Shown here piece after piece: positions 24,641 through 33,446 of a stretch of DNA of 64,000 bases. The DNA is from Qiania dongpingensis. Lineage in GTDB: Bacteria; Bacillota; Clostridia; Lachnospirales; Lachnospiraceae. The notes below the pieces were generated by a model, which made no database searches, was not told the DNA's origin, and saw only the letters and a program-made list of their open reading frames with translations. Position 1 is the first letter of the stretch. Each line of letters starts with the position of its first letter. A program made the translations under genes and the position numbers. Where the stretch lies: NCBI RefSeq assembly GCF_014337195.1, contig NZ_CP060634.1:992001-1056000 (forward strand), written 5' to 3'.

Positions 24641-26281
24641 TTATTCTTCATTTTCCAGTATGCCGGTGTTGAAAATGGTTCCCCCCTCCAGCACCAGCGT
24701 GTTGGTATAACCATGCTGTTTCAAACGGTTCTGTGTCAGATATGCTCTCTTCCCTTTGGCGCATACGAGCAAAAGCTTGGCGTCCTGAGAGTACCCTTCC
24801 ACAGGCCCGTTTATTTTTGTCAGATCCAAATACGGAATCCCTTTTATGGTGGGCGCTGCAGACGCATCCACCAGCTGATATCCTTCCGGCACTCCTTCTT
24901 TTGCGTACTGCGCGGGTGTCAGCGTTTCATAGGCTCCGCTCATCTTGTTGAGCAGTACATTTACCGTATTGGCAAATGGATGGATAGCCGTGGAAAACGG
25001 CGGGGCATACGCCAGATCCATATTCGCCAGGTCCTCCAGGGAAGCCCCAAGAGTCAGCGCTGTGACGGCGATATCCACCATCTTATCCACAGCGCCTTTC
25101 CCAAGGACCTGGATGCCCAGGAATTTTTTCGTGCTCTTATCCGCAATCATTTTTACGATAAAGCTTCCGGCGCCGGGATAGTAGTGCGCCTTGTCATCCA
25201 CAACGGTCACAACGCTCACCGGCTCGAATCCCGCGGCTTTCGCCGTCTCCTCTGTAAAACCTGTCCTTCCCACATTAAGCTCCGGCAGCCGGCATACGGC
25301 CGTCCCCAATACCCCGCCGTACGGTATTTCTTTTCCTGCCAGATTCTGGGCCAGCAGGCGGCCTTCAATATTGGCGGAAGACCCCATCGGAGACCACTGG
25401 GGCTCTCCTGTGACCTTATTTGTAACGGTAGCGCAGTCTCCCAGCGCATAGATATCCGGATCGCTGGTCCTCATATAACGGTCCACCTTCACCGTCCTGT
25501 TGGGCATGAGCTCGATGCCTGAATCCGAAAGAAAAGCCGTATTGGCACGGATTCCGATGGACAAGACTACCGCGTCTGCTTTCATGGCCTTTCTGCTGGT
25601 CTGTACCTTCTCGACTTTTTCTTCACCGAGAAATCCTTCCAGCTTCGTACTGGTAAATACCATGATGCCATGATCTGCCAAGTGGTTTTCCACATACTCT
25701 GTCAGCTCAGGAGCAAATCCAGGCAGTATCTGCGGGGCCATATCGATGACGGATACCCGGATATCCTTCGCAGCCAGGTTTTCCGCCACCTCAAGTCCGA
25801 TGAATCCTCCTCCGACGACGACTGCCCGCCTGATGCTTCCGGATTCCACAGCCCCTCTCAGAGCTTCGGCATCGTCTGGAGTCCTCATAAAATAAATCCC
25901 TTTTAAGTCCATTCCCGGAAGGGGAGGCTTAATTGGTGAGGCGCCCGTCGCTATCACCAGTTTATCATATTCATAGACTGATGTCTCTCCTGTTTCGGTA
26001 TTGACCGCCTCCACATTTTTTGCTTCCCGATTCACCTTGGTGACTTCTATACCGGTCATCACCCTGGCACCCGTCAGACGGGAGAATTTTTCCGGCGTAT
26101 TTACGATCAGCTGTCCTTTTTCCCGGATCACTTCGCCTACATAATAGGGAAGACCGCAGCCCGCATAAGAAATGTCCTTACCTTTGGTAAGAATCGTGAC
26201 CTCCGCGTTCCCGTCTTCCCGCATAAGCTTTGCGGCCGTTTTCGTGCCTGCCGCCACGCCTCCGATAATCAATACTTTCAT
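24641..26281 (-). CDS. CoA-disulfide/persulfide reductase-like flavoprotein with C-terminal rhodanese domain
   Basis: The 546-residue protein starts with the FAD-binding motif GGVAAGTKTAAKL and the single redox Cys in SYAGCGLPYYVG, which identifies the CoA-disulfide reductase class. A second GxGxxG NAD(P)H site is VVVGGGFIGLEVAENL. The dimerisation domain follows from about residue 330. The last about 95 residues are a rhodanese domain with active-site Cys in LLLVCAKGKRAYL. Such fusions reduce CoA persulfides or polysulfide using NAD(P)H and sulfane sulfur carried by the rhodanese. Placed with a siroheme reductase, it suggests sulfur reduction or detoxification. GGAGAAGG precedes the start. 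Confidence 0.88.
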   Translation of the reverse strand: MKVLIIGGVAAGTKTAAKLMREDGNAEVTILTKGKDISYAGCGLPYYVGEVIREKGQLIVNTPEKFSRLTGARVMTGIEVTKVNREAKNVEAVNTETGETSVYEYDKLVIATGASPIKPPLPGMDLKGIYFMRTPDDAEALRGAVESGSIRRAVVVGGGFIGLEVAENLAAKDIRVSVIDMAPQILPGFAPELTEYVENHLADHGIMVFTSTKLEGFLGEEKVEKVQTSRKAMKADAVVLSIGIRANTAFLSDSGIELMPNRTVKVDRYMRTSDPDIYALGDCATVTNKVTGEPQWSPMGSSANIEGRLLAQNLAGKEIPYGGVLGTAVCRLPELNVGRTGFTEETAKAAGFEPVSVVTVVDDKAHYYPGAGSFIVKMIADKSTKKFLGIQVLGKGAVDKMVDIAVTALTLGASLEDLANMDLAYAPPFSTAIHPFANTVNVLLNKMSGAYETLTPAQYAKEGVPEGYQLVDASAAPTIKGIPYLDLTKINGPVEGYSQDAKLLLVCAKGKRAYLTQNRLKQHGYTNTLVLEGGTIFNTGILENEE

Positions 26282-26398
26282 TTTCCTTCTCCTTTTAATC
26301 TGCTTCGCATGGGCATTATATTTTCAAGCTGGCACAAGTATAACATAAATTTAAATATAAGAAAAATCGATTTATTTTATCATTTTAATAGGTTTTTC

Positions 26399-27337
26399 CT
26401 ATTCTATTTCAAACTTCCCTTCATTTTTCTCTTCATAGACCTTGATCCCGTGATAAAACATCCAGCTGATGGGAGTCGGCACCCCCAGCTCCTTTCCGAG
26501 ACGCACCACCGTCCCCGCGAACATTTCAACTTCCGTCTTTTTCTTTCCTTCAAGATCCTGAAGAGTGGAGGGCTTATTCGCAAACGGAATATTCCTGACC
26601 GTCGCTTCCTGATCTTCAATGTCCTGTTCCGTCAGGGGGATGCCCTTTTTATTGGCGATCGCCATTACTTCCCTCATGGCTCCTCTGCGAATCGCATTGG
26701 CTGAATCACTGCTCCTGAAAGCGCCGAAAGGGATGCCTAACAGAGCGCAGGTCAGATTTTCTCCCACGTTGCACATATATTTAAACCAGATTCCCCGTTT
26801 CATATCTGTGTCAATCTGATAAGGAATATCACAGTTCTCAAAAAAATCCCGGATTCTCTCTGTTCTGGGTGTCAGCTCCTCATTCTTCGCTTCCCCAAAG
26901 TGTACCTTTCCCCAATACGGATCAAAGTCCGCCGTTCCGTCCTTCATGACGATGGACATACGCATATAAGAATACATTACATGCTCCCATCCATATGCCG
27001 CCGCCACCCGTTCCTCACTGTCTATCCCATTCATGACACAGAGAATCTGGGTATTTTCCCCCACCAGGTTCCGGATATCCTCAATCGCCTGGTCAAGTCC
27101 CATATCCTTCATGGCCATGATGATCAGATCCGCCTTCGGCCCCTGTTCTTCCGGCTGCCGCACAGTAAACCGGTAATTCACCCCGTTTATGGTGACTCCC
27201 TGCTTTTCCAGGCGCTCTTTCCGCTTTCCGGACGCGATCACCTGAAAATTTTGTCTGCCCAAATACTGCTCTATCCTGGGCGCAAAAAAAGAACCCATAG
27301 CGCCCAGGCCGATCAGCGCCACATTCTGTATCCTCAT
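26399..27337 (-). CDS. Ketopantoate reductase (PanE/ApbA)-family protein
   Basis: The 312-residue protein starts at the ATG at 27337, with a GGAGG box 8 bp upstream; an in-frame start at 27415 has none. The N-terminal Rossmann motif is GLGAMGSFFA, and the ApbA domain has VMNGIDSEERV and an invariant-type Lys in RGIWFKYMCNVGEN. The C-terminal domain has KPSTLQDLEGKKKTEVEMFAG and ends near PTP. These positions match 2-dehydropantoate 2-reductase, which makes pantoate with NADPH for CoA synthesis. No panB/panC neighbour is present, and many paralogues reduce other 2-oxo acids, so the exact substrate is open. Confidence 0.85.
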   Translation of the reverse strand: MRIQNVALIGLGAMGSFFAPRIEQYLGRQNFQVIASGKRKERLEKQGVTINGVNYRFTVRQPEEQGPKADLIIMAMKDMGLDQAIEDIRNLVGENTQILCVMNGIDSEERVAAAYGWEHVMYSYMRMSIVMKDGTADFDPYWGKVHFGEAKNEELTPRTERIRDFFENCDIPYQIDTDMKRGIWFKYMCNVGENLTCALLGIPFGAFRSSDSANAIRRGAMREVMAIANKKGIPLTEQDIEDQEATVRNIPFANKPSTLQDLEGKKKTEVEMFAGTVVRLGKELGVPTPISWMFYHGIKVYEEKNEGKFEIE

Positions 27338-27449
27338 GTCGTACCTCCAGACTGAATTTGACGTATATGGCTCTATCATACCTGCTTCATGGGTCCTTTT
27401 CAAGCGATATTTCATTGTAAGGCAGGTTCTCCCGCCCGGAAATCCCGGC

Positions 27450-29759
27450 CTATTTCCGGAACAGATCCAGGAATCTGTCCCAGGGGGTTTTCATCTCCTC
27501 CTCTTCCATATCCGGTACATCTATTTCCTCTTTCTCTATCGGATCTGTGGTCATCACAAACTGGACCAGCTCCACATTCTGGTTTTTCTCAGATACAAAG
27601 GATTCCGGGCGGAAATCCGATTTATCATAATCCTCCAGAAGTTTATCAATCTCCTCCTGGATTTTTTCCGGCATATCTTTCGTCTCCAGATGCATCTTTC
27701 TTGTTCCGTCCTGAAGACCGGCCATCCCTTCGGAAACCCCGTCTGTCCCTGAGGCAATCTCCCCAATACCGCCGTCTATCTGTTCATAGCCTGCAGCCAA
27801 AGCTTCCGTCCCATCGGCCAGGCTTTCCACTCCGTCCATCAGGCTGTCAAAGCCCTTTGCTGTACTGCTGAGCCCCTCCGCCAGTCCTCCGGCTCCGCTT
27901 TGCAGCTTACCGAAGCCTTCCATCAGGTCCTCCCCGCCAGAAATGGCATCCAAAATCCCGTCATCCAGACTTCCATAGGATTGGGAAAAGAACTTGACTC
28001 CTCCCGTATAGTCCAATAGCCCCTGATGAAATTCTCCGTATTGTGCAGACAGCTTCGCTATTCCGCTGTTTAATTCCTTAAGAGCGTCCATGATACTGTC
28101 CAGATCCATTCCTTTGAGCGCCTCTTCTATCTGGTCAGCCGTATCCTTAAGTACAGTTTCTATGGAGGCGAGCGCATCCGACATACCGTCCATAGATTTC
28201 TGGACAGAAGCCAGATCCTCTTTTATCTGCACATAGGTCTGCTTTACTGTCTGGGCCGCCTGATAACTGTCCACCAGCTGGTTTACTGTTTCATTATCTG
28301 TTCCCAGACCGGCAAGAGCCGTCTCATCTATTTCCGGAATCGCCATGATAGCTTCGTCCAGATTTGTGAACATCGTTGCGTAATTCCCGGAAAGCCCTGT
28401 GATCCCATCTTTTATGCCGGCAATCCCATCCGCGGATCCTCGAAGTGCATCGGGCAGAGCGGCCAGCAGCTCCATGGCATTACCACTTCCAGTATCTGTG
28501 CCCGCACCCAGGTCTTCGCCGGTCTGTCCGAGCTCTCCTGTCAAGCCGCCGATTTGTCCTGCCAGCTGCTCCGCCATAGAAGCGAGACTGTCATTGATTG
28601 CCTGGGAGCCTTCCGCCAGATTGTCCGACTGCCCGGCTATGCTCTCAATCCCGCTCCGATACTTACCGGAGCCTTCTTTCATCTGTGACAGGCCAGAGAC
28701 AAATTCTGACAGCCCCGTCCAATACTCTTCCATACCGGAATTCAGTCCAAACGCTCCTGTGCTCAGCATGGAAAGGCCGCCGCCAAGCTGAGAACCGCCG
28801 CTCTTAAGCCCGGTCATCCCTCTTCCAAGATTTTCTAGCCCATCCTTATAGGAAGCAGATCCTTCCTTCAAAGCTCCGGCGCCCTCTGCTAAGCTGGCCG
28901 CGCCTTCCTTTAGCTCTTCCGCCCCTTCATTCAAAGACGCGACCCCGTCGCTGAGTTCCCCCAGCTGTTCTGTCATGGAACCCATGTCCGGCAGATCAAA
29001 CGCCATGCTGAACGGGACCGCCGCTATGCTCATACCGTTCATCCGGAATCCCGATACATCTGCAACGACAGAAAAGCTTCCTTCCTTTCCCGGTAAGGCA
29101 GTGAACGTGATCTGCTTATTTTCACCCGCATCCGCGATGGACGCATCTACCGCTTCTATATTCGTACACACAGAAGTATCCAGTGTCAGGGATAACTGCA
29201 GCAGATAATTTTCGTAAAACAAAGAACCGCTTCCGTTCGGCTTCGTCGAAATGGAGATTTCCAGATGTCCGCTCTCTCCGGCCGCCTCTTCTGCCGCCAC
29301 CTCTCTGCCGTCCAGCCGGTAGGTGATGGAAACATCCCAGGGAAGAGATCCTCCTTCTATGTTCCCCTGATAGTAAAAGCGCCCGGCCTCTGCTTCTGCT
29401 GATATAACGCCGTCCTGATATTTCATTTCAGAAGTATCCGTAAGGTTGAGAATCTGGCTGTATTCTCCGTAATCCTGTATGGCGCCGCCCTCCGCCACCT
29501 CCAGGCAGTTCACCACATAAAGCCCCTTAAGCGCTCCGCCGGTCTCAAGAGACGCGTAGATGACTTCGTCCTTGCCCCGGACCTTCGCCGCGCCGCCGCT
29601 CTGCTTCTCCGTCTCTTTTCCACTGCCGGCCCCCGCCGCCATGGATCTGTCTCCGTCCGTCCCGCCGCCAAGTGTGCCGAGCCCCGCCAGGACCGCCGCA
29701 AGACATATGGCGAGACAGGAAAGTAAGACTCTTTTAAACAACTGTCTCATCTTTGTCAT
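27450..29759 (-). CDS. Secreted heptad-repeat (LxxG) protein, partner of MMPL transporter
   Basis: The 769-residue protein begins after a GGAGG box with an N-terminal hydrophobic segment (LLSCLAICLAAVLAGLGTL) for export or anchoring. A beta-rich region of about 230 residues follows, then two long runs of x-x-x-L-x-x-G heptads (plus-strand 28600-28985 and 27660-27980). A coiled-coil-rich middle lies between them. The repeats resemble the extracellular coil of YhgE/Pip and related proteins, but no C-terminal membrane helices are present and the tail is acidic. It overlaps the MMPL gene by 26 bp, so both are one operon. It may form an extended periplasm-like stalk or adaptor for the RND transporter; this is inference. 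Confidence 0.8.
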   Translation of the reverse strand: MTKMRQLFKRVLLSCLAICLAAVLAGLGTLGGGTDGDRSMAAGAGSGKETEKQSGGAAKVRGKDEVIYASLETGGALKGLYVVNCLEVAEGGAIQDYGEYSQILNLTDTSEMKYQDGVISAEAEAGRFYYQGNIEGGSLPWDVSITYRLDGREVAAEEAAGESGHLEISISTKPNGSGSLFYENYLLQLSLTLDTSVCTNIEAVDASIADAGENKQITFTALPGKEGSFSVVADVSGFRMNGMSIAAVPFSMAFDLPDMGSMTEQLGELSDGVASLNEGAEELKEGAASLAEGAGALKEGSASYKDGLENLGRGMTGLKSGGSQLGGGLSMLSTGAFGLNSGMEEYWTGLSEFVSGLSQMKEGSGKYRSGIESIAGQSDNLAEGSQAINDSLASMAEQLAGQIGGLTGELGQTGEDLGAGTDTGSGNAMELLAALPDALRGSADGIAGIKDGITGLSGNYATMFTNLDEAIMAIPEIDETALAGLGTDNETVNQLVDSYQAAQTVKQTYVQIKEDLASVQKSMDGMSDALASIETVLKDTADQIEEALKGMDLDSIMDALKELNSGIAKLSAQYGEFHQGLLDYTGGVKFFSQSYGSLDDGILDAISGGEDLMEGFGKLQSGAGGLAEGLSSTAKGFDSLMDGVESLADGTEALAAGYEQIDGGIGEIASGTDGVSEGMAGLQDGTRKMHLETKDMPEKIQEEIDKLLEDYDKSDFRPESFVSEKNQNVELVQFVMTTDPIEKEEIDVPDMEEEEMKTPWDRFLDLFRK

Positions 29760-31851
29760 TGTTATTTCCTCCTTTTCTCCATGTGGTCTTCCATATGACC
29801 TTGTCAAATACCAGCAGCACAGCCGGCAGGAATCCGAGTACCAGCAGCATAGAAAGGATGGTCCCTCTCCCCAGCAAAAGTCCCAGGGCAGATACGATCG
29901 GATTGGATGAGGTCAGCCAGAGGCACATCCCCGCCGCCGTCATAATGGCCGCCGAGACAAGGATGGAAAAGAAAACACTTCCTATGGTCTTTTCCATGGC
30001 TTCCTTCGCCTTCCATTCCCTTCTGTTCCCATGATAGGTGTCTGTGAGAAGGATAGCGTAATCCACAGTGGCGCCCAGCTGGACCGTATTGATCACCAGA
30101 TACCCGATATAGCATAAAGAAGAACCGTCGAAGTATGGGACAGCCAGGTTGATGAATATGGCCGTTTCTATACTCAGCAAAAGAAGCAGAGGCAGTGTCA
30201 GAGACTTAAAGGTCACGAGCAGCACCAGCCCAATGGAAAGGACCGCGAGCAGGTTTACCCGGCTGTTATCCGTCTCCACCGTATTCTTCATGTCATACAG
30301 GTTCACACTCATTCCACAGGAATAGACCTCCTCTCCATATAATTCTTTCGCGGTATTTTGTATCTGTTCCACCAGGAGGAAGGCTTCGTCTCCCTCCTGG
30401 AGCGTATCTCCGTAAATAATAAAGCGGCTGTAATGTTCCGAATAGAATTGTCCCGTAATCTCTTCTCCCAGATATTCAGGAGGAATGGCCGCGCCGACCG
30501 TCCCCGCATAGGACATAACGCCGCTGACATGCAAAAGCCCCTCAAGCTCCTCTGTCAGAACCTTTTCCTTGGCCGGCTCTCCCCTCGGCACCAGAAGTAC
30601 CATGGGATTGGATTCCCCGAAGGCTTCCGTGATCATCCGTTCATCTCTCCCGCACCGGATGCTGTCGGGCATACTTCCCATACCATATGTGAAATCGGTC
30701 CGTCCTTGGGCCAGATAACAGGGTATGAGGAGCAGCAGCGCAAGAATTCCCACGGGAATCCTCGCTTTCAATATTCCTTTCCCCAACTTCTTCCCTTTCG
30801 GGAGAAACGGCCTGTGCCGTGTCTTATCTATCAACTTATAAAAACAGAGCGTAAATGCGGGCAGAAAGAACATGACGCTTAAAAAGCTCAGGGCGATCCC
30901 TTTAACCAAATTGATACCCAGATCCACACCGATCTGAAAGTTCATGAAGGTGAGTGCCAGGAATCCAAACAGTGTGGTAGCCGCACTGGCAGCGATGGCC
31001 GTAAAGGAATCTTTCATGGCCATTTTCATGGCCATATTAACGATTGGCCTTCCCTCACTTCCGGAAGCATCGGAAGCTGTCAGATCCTTTCTGTGCCGGT
31101 CAAAGCTGTGGAGCAGGAAGATGGCATAGTCCAAAGAAACCGCCAGCTGAAGTATTGGGCTGACTGACTGGGTCACAAAGGATATCTCCCCAAAGAATAG
31201 GTTGGTACCCATGTTAATAAGGACAGACACCCCGATCGCCACCAGAAAAAAAAGAGGCTCCAGCCAGGATTCTGTGGACAATATCAAGATCAGCAGGATA
31301 ATGGGCACCAGGATGAGAATCGCCCTCATACATTCCGTAAAAGCCATGGTCTGCGACGCGGCAGTGGTGACCGCATCACCGGCGGCCGCATTTTCTTCTC
31401 CGATGAGTTCATAAATATCCGCCACAGCCTTTGCTTCCATCCTGTCCTCTATGGCAACAGAGAACAGAGCTGTATTGTCTTTATAATAGTTCTCCACGGT
31501 CTTCGGATCCATGACCTCCAGCGGTGTCTTGAGATCCGTCACATCGTCCAGCCAGAGGACCGACGACACTCCCTCTATCTGACTGAGCTTTTCTTTATAA
31601 TCCAGCGCCTCCTGTATGGATACATCTTTTACCATGACCCGGGTGCCAGGCACTCCTCCCTCAAATTCCTCTTCCATCAATTTGAGTGCTTTCGTGGACT
31701 GGGCATCCTCCGGCAGATAATCCACCATATTGTAATTTACGTTCACAAAGGGCCAAAGGGCCGTGCAGAGCGCTGTGGCCGTCAGAAAGACCGCCACCAC
31801 TAATTTTTTATGTGCCAATATCCATTCTCTCACCTTATCCATGGCGCCCAT
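29734..31851 (-). CDS. MMPL/RND-family transporter
   Basis: The 705-residue protein has one helix at the N-terminus (LVVAVFLTATALCTALWPF), a first extracytoplasmic loop, then two six-helix bundles separated by a second loop. Hallmarks are the RND motifs around SVSPILQLAVSLDYAIFLLHSFD in bundle one and LGATVDYAILLTDTY in bundle two, each with the proton-relay Asp. The start at 31851 follows an AGGAGG box; the ATG at 31914 has none. MMPL proteins export lipids or amphipathic compounds using the proton gradient. The heptad-repeat protein is cotranscribed. A divergent TetR gene likely represses the pair. Confidence 0.9.
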   Translation of the reverse strand: MGAMDKVREWILAHKKLVVAVFLTATALCTALWPFVNVNYNMVDYLPEDAQSTKALKLMEEEFEGGVPGTRVMVKDVSIQEALDYKEKLSQIEGVSSVLWLDDVTDLKTPLEVMDPKTVENYYKDNTALFSVAIEDRMEAKAVADIYELIGEENAAAGDAVTTAASQTMAFTECMRAILILVPIILLILILSTESWLEPLFFLVAIGVSVLINMGTNLFFGEISFVTQSVSPILQLAVSLDYAIFLLHSFDRHRKDLTASDASGSEGRPIVNMAMKMAMKDSFTAIAASAATTLFGFLALTFMNFQIGVDLGINLVKGIALSFLSVMFFLPAFTLCFYKLIDKTRHRPFLPKGKKLGKGILKARIPVGILALLLLIPCYLAQGRTDFTYGMGSMPDSIRCGRDERMITEAFGESNPMVLLVPRGEPAKEKVLTEELEGLLHVSGVMSYAGTVGAAIPPEYLGEEITGQFYSEHYSRFIIYGDTLQEGDEAFLLVEQIQNTAKELYGEEVYSCGMSVNLYDMKNTVETDNSRVNLLAVLSIGLVLLVTFKSLTLPLLLLLSIETAIFINLAVPYFDGSSLCYIGYLVINTVQLGATVDYAILLTDTYHGNRREWKAKEAMEKTIGSVFFSILVSAAIMTAAGMCLWLTSSNPIVSALGLLLGRGTILSMLLVLGFLPAVLLVFDKVIWKTTWRKGGNNNDKDETVV

Positions 31852-31900
31852 TTTACCTCCTGTCAAATACCGGTTCCAGTTGCTTTTCTGGTTTGATTTT

Positions 31901-31930
31901 ATTATAATGGACATAGTGTTGTACTATCAA
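31901..31930 (-). promoter_or_regulatory. Promoter of the MMPL operon with a possible TetR operator
   Basis: On the minus strand TTGATA (31930-31925), an 18-bp spacer and TATAAT (31906-31901) form a strong promoter. An inverted repeat TGTTG/CAACA overlaps the -35, and a second, TGATTAATCA, lies at 31982-31991 before the TetR gene. Either could be the repressor site. Confidence 0.6.
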
Positions 31931-32034
31931 CAATCAGTTTTATATGATTCGTTGTGTGTAAGACAATTTTTCTAATATTGTTGATTAATCATCAAAAGCT
32001 CTTATTAATTTTTTATAAACAGAAAGGACTCCCT

Positions 32035-32616
32035 ATGAAAGAGCAGAAAAGCGACCGGCGTTCCCGCTATACCAAACGCTTCCTGAAGGAGAGTCTCATT
32101 GAGCTCATGGAAAAAAAGCCCATCAATAAAATATCCGTGTCCGAGCTGTGTGAAAAAGCGGATATCAACCGTTCCACCTTCTATAACCACTATTCGGACC
32201 AGTATGATCTGCTGCAGCAAATGGAAGAAGAGATCATCGACGACGTGAATGCGATGCTGGCTGACTGTGAATATCAAAAATATGACTCCAAGCTCATGCA
32301 GATCCTGGCATATATCTTTGAATATATCCGGGACAACAGCCGCGCCTGCCGCATCCTGCTCAGTGAGCAGGGAGACGTCCATTTCCAGAGGCAGATCCTG
32401 ATGATCGCCCACGAATCCTATGTCACGGAGCTGGTCACCCGAAACCGCCTTGAAGAAGATACCGCTACCGATATCTACCTGTTCATCGTCAATGGAAGCA
32501 TCGGCCTGATTCAGAGCTGGCTGAAAAACGGCATGAAAAAATCCGCCCATGAGATGGCGGAATTGATCGTACGGCTGTCCGGGGGCTGTGTGACGCCCTT
32601 TGTGAGAAAGCAATAA
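32035..32616 (+). CDS. TetR/AcrR-family transcriptional regulator
   Basis: The 193-residue protein has an N-terminal helix-turn-helix (SRYTKRFLKESLIELMEKKPINKISVSELCEKADINRSTFYNHY is positioned at about 10-53 in the standard TetR pattern). A C-terminal all-helical ligand-binding domain similar to TetR_C_39-type regulators follows. The start at 32035 is chosen for the GAAAGGA box 6 bp upstream; an in-frame ATG at 31954 is poorly supported. It is divergent from the MMPL/heptad-repeat operon, the likely target. Confidence 0.88.
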   Translation: MKEQKSDRRSRYTKRFLKESLIELMEKKPINKISVSELCEKADINRSTFYNHYSDQYDLLQQMEEEIIDDVNAMLADCEYQKYDSKLMQILAYIFEYIRDNSRACRILLSEQGDVHFQRQILMIAHESYVTELVTRNRLEEDTATDIYLFIVNGSIGLIQSWLKNGMKKSAHEMAELIVRLSGGCVTPFVRKQ

Positions 32617-33446
32617 TGAAGGTTTGCTCAAAAAGATCCGCCGAACCACGATACAAAATACTTTTTGGAATCATTTTTCGTTAGCTCCAACCAGAATCCA
32701 GACTGACACCAGCAGAAGTTCCGGGCCGTCACGATTTCGGTTCGCTGGCGATGCAGAGGCCGCTTTATCCCCGCTCCGGGAGTACCGCTCACATGTCGGC
32801 GGGAAATCCGGATGATTTCCCGTCTCCGGTTCGCTCAGAAACGGAATCGGTATTTTTCGTTTCTGCCTCCCTCCGTCTGGGGAACACCGTCCGCTGCCCT
32901 GCGGCGCTCGCCTTTAGGCCGGCCCGGAATCTTTCTGCCGGTATTCTTTCTGTCGCACCGCTTCAGACGACTTCCGTTCCCTTGATTCCAGAAAAGGATC
33001 GGATATCCACACGGCCCGCGCGCCTAAAGGCTGCGGGCCGCGGTGAACCGCCCCAATGGCTTTTAAAACGAATGAGAGCTTATTTCGGTGCGGGAGGAAG
33101 AGCAAGAGGAACAATCCGATTCCATCGTAAGGCGAGCGCCGCAAAGGCGTTAGCAGGATTTTCCCGGCCGCAGGGAGGTAAAAACCGAATCTCATGCAGG
33201 TTTTTATTGGAATCTGACATGGAAAAATATCGATTTATCCATGTCAGTTGGAAAGGACCGACTGGAGGCCGCAAAGATCATGGTTACGGCTGCCAGCGAG
33301 CCGCCTGGATGGAAGCGGATTTCCTCCTGCTTTATGAACCAGACAAAGAAAGCTTGTTTGAAAGATATACAAGGGTATCCCTTAATTCATGCCCTCCGGG
33401 CAGGCGCACTTCGTGCGGCAGAGTATATTCCGGCGGATTCTATGTG
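32617..33446. other. 830-bp GC-rich non-coding island with inverted repeats
   Basis: No credible gene occupies this stretch; the open frames overlap one another on both strands, lack ribosome binding sites and look like shadows. It contains a perfect 14-bp inverted repeat GCGGCGCTCGCCTT (32901-32914 and, inverted, 33129-33142) and two copies of the palindrome core GCCTTTAGGC or its near relative. A hairpin with 10-bp perfect arms CTGACATGGA/TCCATGTCAG is at 33214-33247, and another (AGAAACG/CGTTTCT) lies at about 32838-32865. The density of structure suggests a dispersed repeat, a decayed mobile element or a structured RNA. Confidence 0.5.
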
